Part shown: positions 12,278-24,156 of the stretch, piece by piece | Layout: each line of letters starts with the position of its first letter | Position numbering within the stretch: position 1 is the stretch's first letter | Origin: Cryptomeria japonica | Taxonomy: Eukaryota > Streptophyta > Pinopsida > Cupressales > Cupressaceae | DNA: 64,000 nucleotides | Reading direction: 5' to 3' | Assembly (NCBI RefSeq): GCF_030272615.1 | Contig: NC_081406.1 | Coordinates: 246,253,218 to 246,317,217, forward strand | Notes under the pieces: model-generated | Told to the model about the DNA's origin: nothing | Seen by the model: the letters and a program-made list of their open reading frames with translations, nothing else | The model's database searches: none | Made by a program: the position numbers and the translations under genes

Positions 12278-14350
12278 GCCTTAGGAGATATCACGTGTGC
12301 ATTGAATGCACAGTGCCTATCCATGGTTGCATCTTCTTGCTTCTTTCTCCATACCTGCTTAGCTTCATTTTTCTTCCCTTTTTTAGTCTTGGGAGCAAGT
12401 GGTACCTTCTTTTTCTGATTGCTCCTTGCTCTACCAGATTTTGCCTCATGGCTTGAGACATTGCTGTAGAAGCAAACAATGTTCATGCCAAATGCATGAT
12501 TGGAGGACCTTCTGTCAAACTGGTCTAACCATCTTCTTCTGGTCATGCCATTGTAACCAGATAATGAAACCGGTGGACCTCTTGATCTTATAGGAACAAA
12601 ACCTCTTCTCCTTTTTTTCCATGTAGCATTTTTTTCTCTCATATGCTCTATATCCATTTGCATGTTGAACATAGCTGCTATACTGACTGTCATATGACAA
12701 AACATTCCTTTTCCTGCACTAATGAATTCTATGAATAAATCCATTGCAATTATAACATACATAATTTGCATTTGTTGAGGTAGCAAATGGAGTCTTCTTA
12801 TTATGCATAGGAGCAGATCTATGCATGTTTCTACACCTTGAGATAACATGGCCATATGTATTACTTCTTGGACAAATTACATTCTTATTTCTAATCTTCT
12901 TTATGCATTCTTCTACCCTATGACCATAATCTTTGCAAGATAAGCAGTAACTGGTAAAGGATGGCAAATGACTTACAAATTTATTTTGCCATGCATGAGG
13001 AGATCTTACCGGTTTGGAATCTCCATTTTTGCTTCTCTGGGGATGGATCTTGGGATGGTCACCTTCTACAGTTCTTCCATATGATCCCTTCTTTTCCAAC
13101 ACTTGCTTTGTCTTGTGGGTGGTAGCATTTACTTGTCTTATATTCTATTTCCCTCTGTTCTTGCTTTCAGTGAAGCTTCCTTCTTCGATATTTCCTTTTC
13201 ATTTGGGATCTGTATTGTTTCTCCTTCTTGAAGTACCAGTCATCATCCTTGGCTTCATGTCTTCACCGGTTGTGGTTAGATCAACCTTCTTCTGGGGAGA
13301 ATTCCAGATAGTGAAGGTCTGTCCCTTGTTTTCTCCATTTGAGGAGACAAACAAAATGTCTTTGTGGGGGACAAACTTGCTTGTGGAGAATTCACCGACA
13401 CCACTTCCTAATCCTTTGGTATCCTTAGAATGCTTTTGCTTCTTCAACATTTTGTCTAAGGCGTCACTGCTGCCATCAAACTAGATTCTCACCTTGAGCT
13501 CATCTTGACACTTCTCAAGGTCTTTTCAAAGATTCTCCATATCTCCTTCTAGCTTCTAATGGTTTTTATTCTTGGCTTCTATCTCATATGCTAGATCACT
13601 ACACCAACACTTCTTGGTGCTTTCTTGTTGAGTCTTCAACTCTGAGATATATTTCTCAGATTCTTCAAGGCATTTGATTAACCGGTTCTGTTCCACAACT
13701 GCAACATCCTTGAATAACTTGTATTCATTCCTCACTCTACTAAGTTCTTCGAGTGCACTTACAAGTTCTCCTTCAAGATCTACTTCTGCTTCATCTTCCT
13801 CTTCACCTTCACTATCACTGCCAAACACATCTTGTCGGTAGTAGTGATCTGCATGATCATTATCAGATGTGTGTCTCTCATCTTCTGATTCTTGAGGCAT
13901 GAAGAGGTAGGTTCCATCATCATCATTGCTGCGGCTGCTAGCAGATTTGCATTCATCACCTGTAGACACATGAGTTACATTTCTAATATTGTCTTCACAA
14001 ACCGGTGATGCAGTGGTAGGAACATTTTTATAGAGTTTCTTCAATTTGTCCCACAAAATTTTTGCTGATTTTCATCCGTCCAGTTGTGAGGAAACATCAT
14101 ATGATAACCCATAGAGTATAGCCTTCATTTCTATATCATTACACTGGTTTCTTCTTTATGCATCTAAATCAGTGGGAGGTCTGACTTTACTAGGGTAGCC
14201 ATTTACTATTGACATCCATACATCAAACCCAAGGGAGGACAAGTAGACTTCCATCCTACGAATCCAAACAAAAAATTTTGAACCATCAAATACAGGAGTA
14301 GGGGTTGACACTAAAAAAACCATTGTGTTCAAATACCAGAATCTACCCAA
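12278..14350 (-). pseudogene. copia-like gag of the outer element, degenerate
   Basis: Reads in one frame from about 14350 down to 12515, with stops at 14156, 14072, 13556, 13199, 12719 and several others but no frameshift; the last ~240 bp need another frame. N-terminus carries the FDGSKFFVWIRRMEVYL signature of the plant copia gag (DUF4219/UBN2-type), then ILWDKLKKLY (about 14040), an acidic Ser/Asp-rich stretch (about 13780-13930), a coiled-coil (about 13560-13760), and three CCHC knuckles (near 12946, 12874 and 12757). In the second knuckle one Cys is Ser; the third is broken by a stop. A Lys-rich tail follows. It would form the retrotransposon particle and bind RNA. No pol follows it downstream. 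Confidence 0.7.
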
Positions 14351-14376
14351 GCTAGAAAAACATTATCAATCGGGAA

Positions 14377-14381
14377 CCTAG
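14377..14381. repeat. Left target-site duplication (cctag)
   Basis: cctag here and at 21852-21856 flank the nested copia element exactly at its LTR edges, defining a 5-bp duplication with no mismatch. Confidence 0.85.
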
Positions 14382-15433
14382 CGTTAGGTCCAAGAGACAA
14401 CTGAGAGGGGGGGGGGGTGAATCAGTTGTCAAATAAATTCAAACCAAAAACAACTTAACCAACCTTAATGCTTAATACCGGTAAACCAAACTTTATGCCG
14501 GTCGACAGTTTATCAGTTAATTATAATACCGGTAAAGATTAATGCATGAAATAGAAAGACAATAAAATCCACAACACATAACACCAATAATGGAAACCCT
14601 GTAAGGGGAAAAACCATGGTGGGAAAACTTACCCACAATCAGATGATACTACTGCAGATAGTATGTGTATACAAATGGGGTCTACACATGCAGAAAGGCC
14701 AAGCACCTACAACTCACTGCTCAAACACAAATAGGAGTCACACTGACTACAATTGGATGGTTAAATCCAATGATGATGTACTGCTCAAAATAGCATCTTC
14801 ATAAGCTAGATTCAGTACCAGTGTAGTTCTGATATGTCTTCACAAAAACCTTTCTTCACCTTCAAATGATGTCTGCATGTATAGTTCTTCTTATTCTCGC
14901 ATATACCTTCTTACAATTCCTTTTCCCAATCGCATATTGATCTTTACAAATAAGATCTTACATATATACCATAACCTAAGACCATTTTAAGTAGGTCAGC
15001 TCTAAAAGATATTACAATAAATAATTACAAGTAAATCAATAACCGATGCAATATATGATTCAACATGTCGGCTTAATGCATTTACAATAACAACAAAATC
15101 ATCTCCAAAGCATGCCGTGCTGATCTAGAATAGATAAGCCTGCCGGTGCTTATTCTGGACCTATTTGCCGGTAACAATAGATATACAAATACGAATATGC
15201 CAATGAAAAAATCTCCAAGACAAAGTGTCCAAATGATGTCTTCAACATAACCAGATGTTTTCCATGTCATTTCAAGTGCCGGTGAACAATATATCCTACC
15301 AGTGTACCAGATACCAGTGACTGTGCATAAGTCACTTGCTTGCCGGTGAACATTGCCAATCCTCCAAAGTGCCAGAGTTGATAAGTGTTATAGGTGTTGA
15401 CATCAATGATAAAACCATACCAAAATACCAACA
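14382..15433 (-). repeat. 3' LTR of the nested copia element
   Basis: Starts cgttaggtcc (TG changed to CG), has a G-run from about 14405 followed by tgaatcagttg, and ends ccaaca. Roughly nine in ten positions agree by eye with 20796-21851. Confidence 0.9.
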
Positions 15434-15457
15434 ATCTCCCCCTTTGGCATTGATGGC
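15434..15457 (-). promoter_or_regulatory. Polypurine tract of the nested copia element
   Basis: Plus strand atctccccctttggcattg adjoins the LTR end. A second C-rich tract with the same word order is at 15646-15674 inside the element. The 15458-15817 stretch between here and the pol stop is otherwise non-coding. Confidence 0.85.
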
Positions 15458-15817
15458 AACACAAGATGGAAAAAACCATCAAAGTGCCAAAACATAAATG
15501 CCAATTACCAAAAACCAACAATCTCCCAAAAGAGATCATAACCAGAAATCAAAATTCAGATACAAAGAGTGATCAATCTCTCCCAAAGTAACAGTCTCTT
15601 CTCCTGAGAGCAACATGTGTTCTCCTTGTGTTTTTCTATATCAATCTCTCCCCCTTTGACATCAAATGCCAAAGCTAATACAAAAGCTAGATTCAAATAT
15701 AAAATACCAACTAATTCAGTATGCCAACTACTCCCCCTGAGAAGTAGCTCTCCTCATCAAAGCTAGAATAAAAGATTTCTCTGTTAGTTCTGCCAGTTGA
15801 TGACAAACATCAACTGT

Positions 15818-18800
15818 CTAAGTCTCTACCGGTGGGGTTATGACCCCAAGCCGATCTCTGAGATATTCAAAAGTCTCCTTGGGCAAAGGCTTAGTGAAAA
15901 TATCTGCAATCTACTCTTTAGTATTCACATAAAACAGTTTTACTTCTTTTGCTTCAACATTCTCTTTCAGAAAGTTCAATTTGATAGAAACATGTTTAGT
16001 TTTAGAATGTAGTACCAGATTCTTAGATATATCAATTGCTGTAGTGTTATCACAATAGATAGTTATAGGTTCTTTGCATTTTACCTTTATGTCCTTCAAC
16101 ATTTTCTTAAGCCATAATACTTGTGTACAGTTAGTTGTTGCTGCAACATATTTTAATTCTGCTGTTGATAAAGATGTACAACTTTGTTTCTTACTCAACC
16201 AAGAAATTAATCTGCTTCCAAGAAAGAATGCTCCGTCGGTGGTGCTTTTTCTATCATCCACATCTCCTTCCCAATTTGCATCTGTGTATGCACATAATTC
16301 AAAGTTTTCATCTCTAGGATACCATAAACCAAGATTTGTAGTGCCTTGTAAGTACCGGAAAATCATTTTTACTGCTGATTCATGATTTTCTTTAGGATTA
16401 CTTTGAAATCTTGAAACAATACATACTGCATTCATAATATCAGGTCTTGTTTGTGTCAAATACAGTAGGCCTCCTATCATAGACTTGTACCTAGTCGGAT
16501 TAACAGGTGTAGATTCATCCCTTAGTGATAATTTGTCATTTGTAGTTATAGGTGTGCTTACCGGTTTAGAGTTCTCCATCCCAAATTTCTTTTGTAACTC
16601 CTTCAAGCACTTGGATTGACTTAAGAATATACCTTTATCAGTCTGTGAAATCTGCAATCTTAAAAAGAATTTTATCTCTTCACTCATAGACATTTCAAAT
16701 TCATGTTGCATTTCAATAGAAAAGTCTTTACATAATCCATCTTCTCCTCCAAAGATTATATCATCAACAAAAACTTCTATAACCAAGACATCATCATTAG
16801 TCACTTTATAGTATAAGTTGCTATCAACATTACCTTCAGTGTATCCAAGCTTCAAAAGATATTTGTCCAATCTAGCATACCAAGCTCTAGGAGCTTTCTT
16901 TAGTCCATACAAAGCTTTCCTTAACCTGCAAACCATATCTTTGTCATCTATCAAAGAAAATCCATCAGGTTGTTCAATGTAAACTTCTTCAAGATCTCCA
17001 TTCAAAAATGCACATTTAACATCCATTTGATATACTTTATAGTTCTTGTGAGCTGCAAAAGCCAGTAATAATCTGACTGCCTCAATTCTAGCTACCGGTG
17101 CAAAGGTTTCATTAGAATCAATTCCTTCTTTCTGTAAATATCCCTTACACACTAATCTTGCTTTGTTTCTGATTACCTTGCCATCTTCATTAAGTTTATT
17201 TCTAAATACCCATTTAGTTCCAATCACATTTTTGTCTTTAGGCCAGGGAACTAATGTCCATGTGTTATTCATCTCAATATGTTCTAGTTCCTCTTCCATA
17301 GCTTTAATCCAGTGCTTATCTTCACATGCCTCATTCATTGATGATGGTTCAATTTGAGAAATAAGACATACCTCTTCATTTGCCAGTATTCCTCTTGTCA
17401 TAACTCCTTGATACTTGTTCCCAATTATCCGATTTTTAGAGTGGTTCAATCTTACATACCGGGGTGTCTTCGTTTGCTACTGTTCCTCAATTACAGTGGA
17501 ATTTTCAGATGATACCAGTGTAATTGGATCTTCATTCTGTACCAGTGGATTCAATGTAGGTTCATTTGTCAGTATCTCTATTGCCGGTTCAGAGTCTATA
17601 TACCTTGAAGTTCCTCTAAACTGTTCATCAAGCTTCACATTTGTACTCTCAACAATTTTCTGCAATCTCTTGTTAAAACATCTATATGCTTTTCTCTTAG
17701 ATGAATAACCAAGAAAATTCCTTCATCACTTCTAGGATCAAATTTGCCAATATACTCATCTCTTCTAATATAGCATTTACTTCCAAATATTCTGAAATAT
17801 TTAAGAGTAGGAGTAATACCAAACCATAGTTCATGAGGGGTCTTACCGGTTTCTCCTTTGATGTGAACTTTCTTGAATGTATAGACCGCTATGCTTACCA
17901 CCTCTCTCCAATATACATGTGGTAGATTTGCTTCAGATAACATACTTCTGGCTGCATCTAAGATAGTTATGTTTTTCCTTTCTACAACTCCTTTATGCTA
18001 TGGTGTCCAAGGTGCTGATAACTATCTTCTGATTCCATTCACTTCATAGAATGTATTAAATTCCTTTGATGTGAATTCACCTCCTTGATATGATATCAGT
18101 CATTTTATTTTCTTACCGGTTTCATTTTTTACCATTGCTTTGAATAGTTTGAACTTCCCAAGAGCTTCTGATTTTTCTCTGAGAAAAGTAACCTAACACA
18201 TTCTAGAATAGTCATCAATGATTAGCATGAAATATCTATCACCTTGTAAGCTTTTAGTTCTAGTGGGACCATATAAATCAGTGTGAATTAAGTCAAGAGC
18301 ATTATTGGATTTTTCTGGAATACTTTTAAAAGATGCTCTAACTTGTTTTGCAAATTGACATTCCTTACATATCGGATTGTGATGTTTAACAATCTTAGGT
18401 AAGTCTCTAACTGCCTTAGTAGTACTAATTTTTACCATGCAATCAAAATTTACATGACAGAGTCTCTTATGCCATAGCCAACTTTCATCAATGTGTGCAA
18501 TCAGGCATGTCTTTTCACTGTTATTCAAATGAAAGATATTACTTCTAATTTGATTACCGGTTGCAATTTCCAAACCAGTTCTATTCATAATTTTGCATTT
18601 TCCATTCTTGAATTGTAATTGAAATCCTTTCTCAACCAATTAACCAACACTCAAAAGATTATGCTTTAAACCTTCTACATAGTAAACATTGTCAGTATTA
18701 TGCTTACCATCAAGAGATATAGTACCTTTTCCTTTGATTAAACAAGCTTTATCATCTCCAAATCTTACCAGACCTCCATTATATTCCTGAAAGTTCAAGA

Positions 18801-19064
18801 ATTTACCTTTATCACTAGTCATATGATGTGAACATCCTGAATCAATGATCCATTCATCCTTAACTTCAACTTTAGCTGCCAGGGCCTGCTCTACTGGTTG
18901 AATAGTAGGTTCCGGTTGATCTTCTGTTATAGCAACAAAAACCCATCCATTGTCTGCCGAATCTTCATCAGAATCACCAGTGACTCCTTCATCAGCAAGT
19001 TAACAAGATTTATCTTTATTCTTCTTAAATCTATATCTCTGATATTCAGGGTTAGGCTTGTATG
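15818..19064 (-). pseudogene. copia pol: protease, integrase, RT, RNase H
   Basis: In element order: a protease motif WIIDSGCSHHMT (about 18835-18870); GAG-pre-integrase with WHKRLCHVNF and a CxxC pair (about 18390-18500); an integrase core (about 17990-18330); RT (about 16650-17250), including [14 protein letters not shown] and FVDDIIFGG; and RNase H with YTDANWEGD, down to TAG 15818-15820. The RT-RNase H stretch 15914-17449 is open for 512 codons. Stops at 19000, 18640, 18193, 17477 and 15911 plus three in the integrase core break it. A one-base loss in an A-run (17713-17716) shifts the frame. The second integrase Asp (expected D in xDQGGEF) reads Tyr; the Glu is kept. Enzymatically dead as a whole. 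Neighbour: gag lies upstream across the solo LTR. Confidence 0.85.
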
Positions 19065-19829
19065 TGTTAGGATTCCCAAAGATACTGAGGTTGGGGGGGG
19101 GTGAATCAATATCTAACTGGTATATAAATTTACTTGACTTAAAACATGAAAAATATATTAAAAATGTGTACCGGTAAACCATAAATAATGCAGTAAACAA
19201 AAATAACAGTAACCACATGAGAAACACACCATAACACAATATTTTAACGAGGAAACCTGGTGTGGGAAAAAGCTCAGTGGGATTTGTGACCCACAATATT
19301 CACTTACTGGCCAATAAGGGAATATTACTCTTACAATAGGGGCATGCACATGCAGGAAGGCCAAGTGCCTAGAGCTCACTGCTCAATTACAAAAGAAGTC
19401 ACACTGACTTACAAAATGGATTATACTAATCCAATGTCTTGTACTGCTTCAGATTAGTGTCTGCTATGCCAGATTCCGTACCAGTTTAAGTTCTGCTACA
19501 ACATAAATCCTTAACCAATATTTTGCATATTAGGTCTTCTTATCTCACATCCTATTTCATATCTTTCCTATTACAAAATGATCTCATATATATATGAGTC
19601 ATATTACAACTCGCCATGTCGGCTTACAATGATTTTACAATTAATTGCAAAATACATTTCAAACAAAATTGAAGTCGGCCAAGGTGCCGGTATCCTTCCT
19701 TTCACTGCCGATGTCCTGTGTGCCGGTGTAGAGTCTGTCGATGCTGGTGTCCTATGATTGCAAGGTTGCCATCAATGACAAAACTTTCAATCACTTACAA
19801 TTTCTCATTGGAGTGTGCATTTGCCAACA
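19065..19829 (-). repeat. Solo LTR inserted between gag and protease of the nested element
   Basis: 765 bp from tgttaggattcc, with a G-run near 19093 and tgaatcaat, to gccaaca. Flanked by gtatg (19060-19064) and atatg (19830-19834), a 5-bp duplication with one transition. Its sequence matches the 3' LTR at 53436-54045 (gaggaaacctggtgtggg, gtgacccacaatatt). No internal region is left, so it is a recombination relic of that family. Confidence 0.88.
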
Positions 19830-20738
19830 ATATGTTCTTCTAGCTTCTTCTCTTAGTCTAGCATGTCTATCAGGGCATCTTGAAGCCATATGACCAATCT
19901 TATTACAGTTAAAACATTTAAAGGGTGCTTTACCTTCATACTTACTTCCAACTGGACCTTTAGGCGTTTCCCTTGCAAATAGTGCTTCAAGTTCTTCAAG
20001 TTCTTCATTTTCTCTCCTGCTTTCCTCAAGTTCTCTTGCATAAAAGGCTTTGCAATCAGATTTGTCAAAAGATGGTGCAGATGATGTTGATGCTTTAAAG
20101 GCTAAATCTGTCTTTATAGTAGAAACATGACCAAATTCCTCAATTTCAAAAGCTGAAAGTTTTCCAATCAATGTATCCTTAGTTACTGATGTATTAGGCA
20201 TTTTTCTCAAGTCATTTATAGCAGTAACTTTCATTTTATATGCCAGTGGCAATCCTCTTAAAACTTTTGAAACAATTTCATCTTCACTTAAGGTTCCTCC
20301 ACAACATTTAATACCTAGAACAATTTCATTTACTCTTTCTATAAAAGCAGAAATCCTTTCATCTTCTTTCATTTTCAGATTTTCATACCTAACCCAAAAG
20401 CTTTCAAGTTTTGCAATTTTAACTGTGGAATCTCCTTCATTCAATCTTTCCAAATGATCCCAAATATTTTTAGCAGTAGACCTATCTGATAATCCCATGA
20501 TTTGCTGATCTGATAATGCGCTCAAAAGTGCTTCTCTTGCCTTGCAATAATTTTCTTCATCTTTTCCTAAGGTAGGTGGATTAGGCTGACTTTGAGTAGG
20601 AGCAATGTAGCCATTCTTTGTAACATCCCAGATGTCCTTTCCAATGCAATTTAGATGTGTCTCCATTCCGATCTTCCATATACCATAGTTGGTTCCATCA
20701 AGTTTAGGACTGTCCTTCTTGAAATAGTTAGTAGACAT
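19830..20738 (-). CDS. copia gag of the nested element, cut by the solo LTR
   Basis: About 303 codons from ATG 20738, uninterrupted up to the solo LTR; the raw frame runs 13 codons into that LTR and stops at 19791. N-terminus has DGTNYGIWKIGMETHL (DUF4219-like). A UBN2-type helical region includes IWDHLERLNEG and SFWVRYENLKM. A Glu-rich coiled segment (about residues 230-260) and one CCHC knuckle CFNCNKIGHMASRC (about residue 275) follow. Known role: capsid protein and RNA binding. In the ancestor the frame would continue across the solo LTR into protease at 19064. The best-preserved gag in the window. The start is chosen because it is the first ATG, about 40 bp after the primer site. Confidence 0.85.
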
Positions 20739-20780
20739 TGGATCTCCTCAAGCTTTTAAACTTTTGCAAAAAGAGGACTA

Positions 20781-20795
20781 AGCTTTGATACCAAT
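20781..20795 (-). other. Primer-binding site of the nested copia element
   Basis: Element-strand reading attggtatcaaagct abuts the 5' LTR at 20796. It differs from the initiator Met-tRNA complement TGGTATCAGAGC at one base (G to A). Confidence 0.85.
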
Positions 20796-21851
20796 TGTAA
20801 GGTCCCAGAGACAACTAAGAGGGGGGGGGGGTGAATCAGTTGTCAAATAAATTCAAACCAAAAACAACTTAACCAACCTTAATAATACTGGTAAACCAAA
20901 CTTTATGCCGGTAGACAATTTATCAGTTAATTACAGTACAGGTAAAGATTAATGCATGGAACAGAAAGAAAATAACATCCACAACACATAACACCAATAT
21001 TTGTAAGTGGAAACCCTATAAGGGGAAAAACCATGGTGGGAAACCTTACCCACAATCAGATGATACTATTGCAGATAGTATGTGTATACAAATGAGGTCT
21101 GAACATGCAGAAATGCCAAGCGCCTAGAGCTCATTGCTCAAACACAAATATGAGTCACACTAACTACAATTGGATGGTTAAATCCAATGATGATGTACTG
21201 CTCAAAATAACATCTTCGTATGCTAGATTCAGTACCAATGTAGTTCTGAGATGTCTTCACAAAAACCTTTCTTCACCTTCAAATGATGTCTGCGTGTATA
21301 GCTCTGCTTATTCTCGCATATACCTTCTTACAATTCCTTTTCCTAATGGCATATCGATCTTTACAAATAAGATCTTACATATATACCATAACCTAAGACC
21401 AATTTAAGTAGGTCAGCTCTAAAAGATATTACAATAAAATAATTACAAGTAAATCAATAACCGATGCAATATCCGATTCAACATGTCGGCTTAATACATT
21501 TACAATAACAACAAAATCATCTCCAAAGCGTGCCGTGCTGATCTGGAATAGATAAGCCCACCGGTGCTTATTCTGGACCTATTTTCCAGTAACAACAAAT
21601 ATACAAATACGAATATGCCAATGAACAAATCTCCAAGACAAAGTGTCCAAATGATGTCTTCGACATAACTAGATGTTTTCCATGTCATTCCAAGTGCCGG
21701 TGAACAATATATCCTATCGGGGTACCAGATACCGGTGACTGTGCATAAGTCACTTGCTTGCCGGTGAACATTGCCAATCCTCCAAAGTGCCAAAGTTGAT
21801 AAGTGTTATAGGTGTTGACATCAATGACAAAACCATACCAAAAAACCAACA
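20796..21851 (-). repeat. 5' LTR of the nested copia element
   Basis: Starts tgtaaggtccc, G-run from about 20821, ends ccaaca at 21851 beside the target copy cctag. Pair of 14382-15433. Confidence 0.9.
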
Positions 21852-21855
21852 CCTA

Positions 21856-21870
21856 GGCTCCGATACCAAT
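21856..21870 (-). other. Primer-binding site of the outer element
   Basis: Element-strand reading attggtatcggagcc abuts the 5' LTR at 21871; one base (A to G) off the Met-tRNA complement. The nested element inserted a few bases away and shares its last base of target copy with this site. Confidence 0.85.
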
Positions 21871-24156
21871 TGTTGAACACAAGATGCCATTGAGAGGGGG
21901 GGGGTGATTAAGTGGTTTCCAAATCTCTTCCCTTTTCTATCCTGTGTATATACCGGTTAATAGATCTAAAACAAAGAAGACATACTAGTTAGATGAGAGG
22001 ATAACACAAAAAAAACCACACATAAAAGGGACATCACATGACACCAGATATACGAGGAAAACCCAAGATGGGAAAAATCTCGATGAGAAGTGCTGCTGGA
22101 GACTACTGCTCCAATCCAGCCTCATAATGAAAACCTCAGTTACAACATTTAGGGCACCAACCCAAGGAGTACCACTCCTTCAGGGCACAAACCCAAGGAG
22201 CGCCAACCCTTGATTTTTGGGCACCAACCCCTGCACCGAGTTCAACCTCTGCTTCTTCTTTCCCGGTTCTTCTCTCTGCCGACTCTCCTTCCTCTTTGAC
22301 ACACTACTACTAGTCACCAACAATCTTCTTCACTCAGTCATATATCTACTATTTGATTCCTACCAATTCTCAGCTTACCCATTCTTCATTGCAATCTACT
22401 ATAGCTCTTCTCTGCCAGTTTAGTCACCACCAGTTAACTTCTCTGTCAGACTTAATGGCAGACTACCAATTTCCTCACTCTTGCCGGTTGTGCTATTCAG
22501 ACAAATTCCCTCTCACACACCCAGTCTCTTCTTTGATTTTCATTGAGAACTTGACTGATTTTCTCTCACATGCAGCAACAACAACTACAGCTTTGGCTTG
22601 CACTCTTATAGCCATATTTTCTCACCTAAACATTGGTTTGAACATTGGCATGCTAGGGTTTCCGCCATGCACTAAATCTATATCCGATCTGATCTCTGAT
22701 CATCATGGCACATCATATGTAATCAAATATCGTGTCTTTGATTGATGACTTACAGCTCATCAATCAACATTGCCATGCTCTTTACCTTTCAACACACGTC
22801 TTCTATCTTTAGCCATCTGCAGCATGATTTTTGGCCTTTTTTTTGATCAATCACGTGCGTGATGCAGTTTCCTTCACCCTCTTTGATTTGCAAGACCAGT
22901 CTTTATTGGATCTCTGCTATTTCATTGATCTCGAGCCGCAATCCTCTGCCATCATCCCTCGAGCTTTGCAGTCACCATTTAACGTTGGACCAGTCGCCAA
23001 CAACCTCACCAACCTGTGCATGCATGCCACTTCACCTGCACGTGGCCCCTTTATCGACATCCACCTTTGCTAAGTCTTCTATGTCAGTCTAGACAAGATC
23101 ACTAACCAACCACACAACTCGATTCATATACTAGTTCACAGACACTGTCGGTTATACCTTAACCGGTCTGCCTTCAACCTTGCACTCTGCTTCTCTTCCA
23201 GTGGTGCATCTAAACTGGTCAGCACACGTGCTGACTTACCTTATGCACATCTTCAACATATGGGAGCCTTTCTGCTCTGCACCTTGTCAGCATTACCGGT
23301 GGACATACTTACCGGTAAATATTTTGATGACACCATGTCATCAACCTTCAGTAAACTTCATCTGTCTTCTTTAATGGCAACACCTTTCTTCACCACTAGA
23401 CTGGTTTTTCTATCAATTGGTTTGTCAAAGTGACAACCATATCCTTCAATATCTATACTGACAACTCATCATGTCTACTCGGCTGATCCGGTGCATATGT
23501 CTAATCTCATGCACCTAAGGCAACTTAGTGTTTCACCAGTTCATTCCGTGTGAGCCTTCAATCACTTGCCTTTAAATCTTTTGTCTTATCTCAGAGGACT
23601 ATGATGCATTCCATGCATAATACGAGATAAGCTCAATATTACCACTCATCGATGGGAGTGGATCCTTGTCATCTGCACTTGACATTGCACTAATTATGGC
23701 TTCCCTATTTGAGCAGGCATATCTTCAAACAAGCACAAGTGATCCGGTTAAGCATACTCTCTGTTAGACCTCTCTTAATCCGGTGGGAGTCCTGCAGATT
23801 GATATCCAACAACATGCCAATGGACTACACATAATTCACCTCCGGTGTTGATGTGATTTTTGTAACATTCCCCCTCTTCATCACAATCAACTTTTAACAT
23901 CTTGCCCTCTTACATATGTCATCATTTAGCGGTTGTTATATCATACCGGTCTCCTGTCGATATATTCAACACAAGTCAAACACTAACTTGTGTACTGGTG
24001 ACTCCAATGGCCATTGTGCTGAATGACATTCTCTCCCTTAGTGGGGAATTGCAAAGCTAGGTGACATCAAAGAAATCACATCCGACATGCATCAATGATA
24101 GTGCTGCACATACATCTCTTATACCGGTTGACATCAATGACAACATAATACCAACA
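21871..24156 (-). repeat. 5' LTR of the outer gag-only element (2,286 bp)
   Basis: Same ends and order as 8356-10859. Relative to it, it lacks about 185 bp after about 22242 and about 22 bp near the right end, where ataccagttaccatcctttaccgg in the sister is just ataccgg here. Confidence 0.85.

Larger units (their letters stand above)
14382..21851 (-). mobile_element. Nested Ty1/copia element with gag and pol
   Basis: Two LTRs of about 1.05 kb (14382-15433 and 20796-21851), a primer site at 20781-20795, a polypurine tract at 15434, gag, protease, integrase, RT and RNase H in copia order on the minus strand, and a perfect 5-bp target duplication cctag. It lies within the leader region of the outer element, just beside that element's primer site. 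The solo LTR 19065-19829 later split its gag from its protease. Confidence 0.92.
8356..24156 (-). mobile_element. Large copia-like gag-only LTR element inserted in ORF A, itself hosting nested elements
   Basis: Ends: LTRs at 8356-10859 (3' in element sense) and 21871-24156 (5'), both running TGTTGAACAC to CCAACA on the plus strand. A Met-tRNA primer site abuts the right LTR and a C-rich complement of a polypurine tract follows the left LTR. Flanks are tgcag (8351-8355) and tatag (24157-24161), a 5-bp duplication if two transitions are allowed. Removing the element and one flank copy restores the ORF A phase. The interior is only gag (about 12280-14350) plus non-coding DNA; the rest is the nested element 14382-21851. 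No pol is found, so this family is non-autonomous here. Confidence 0.85.
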
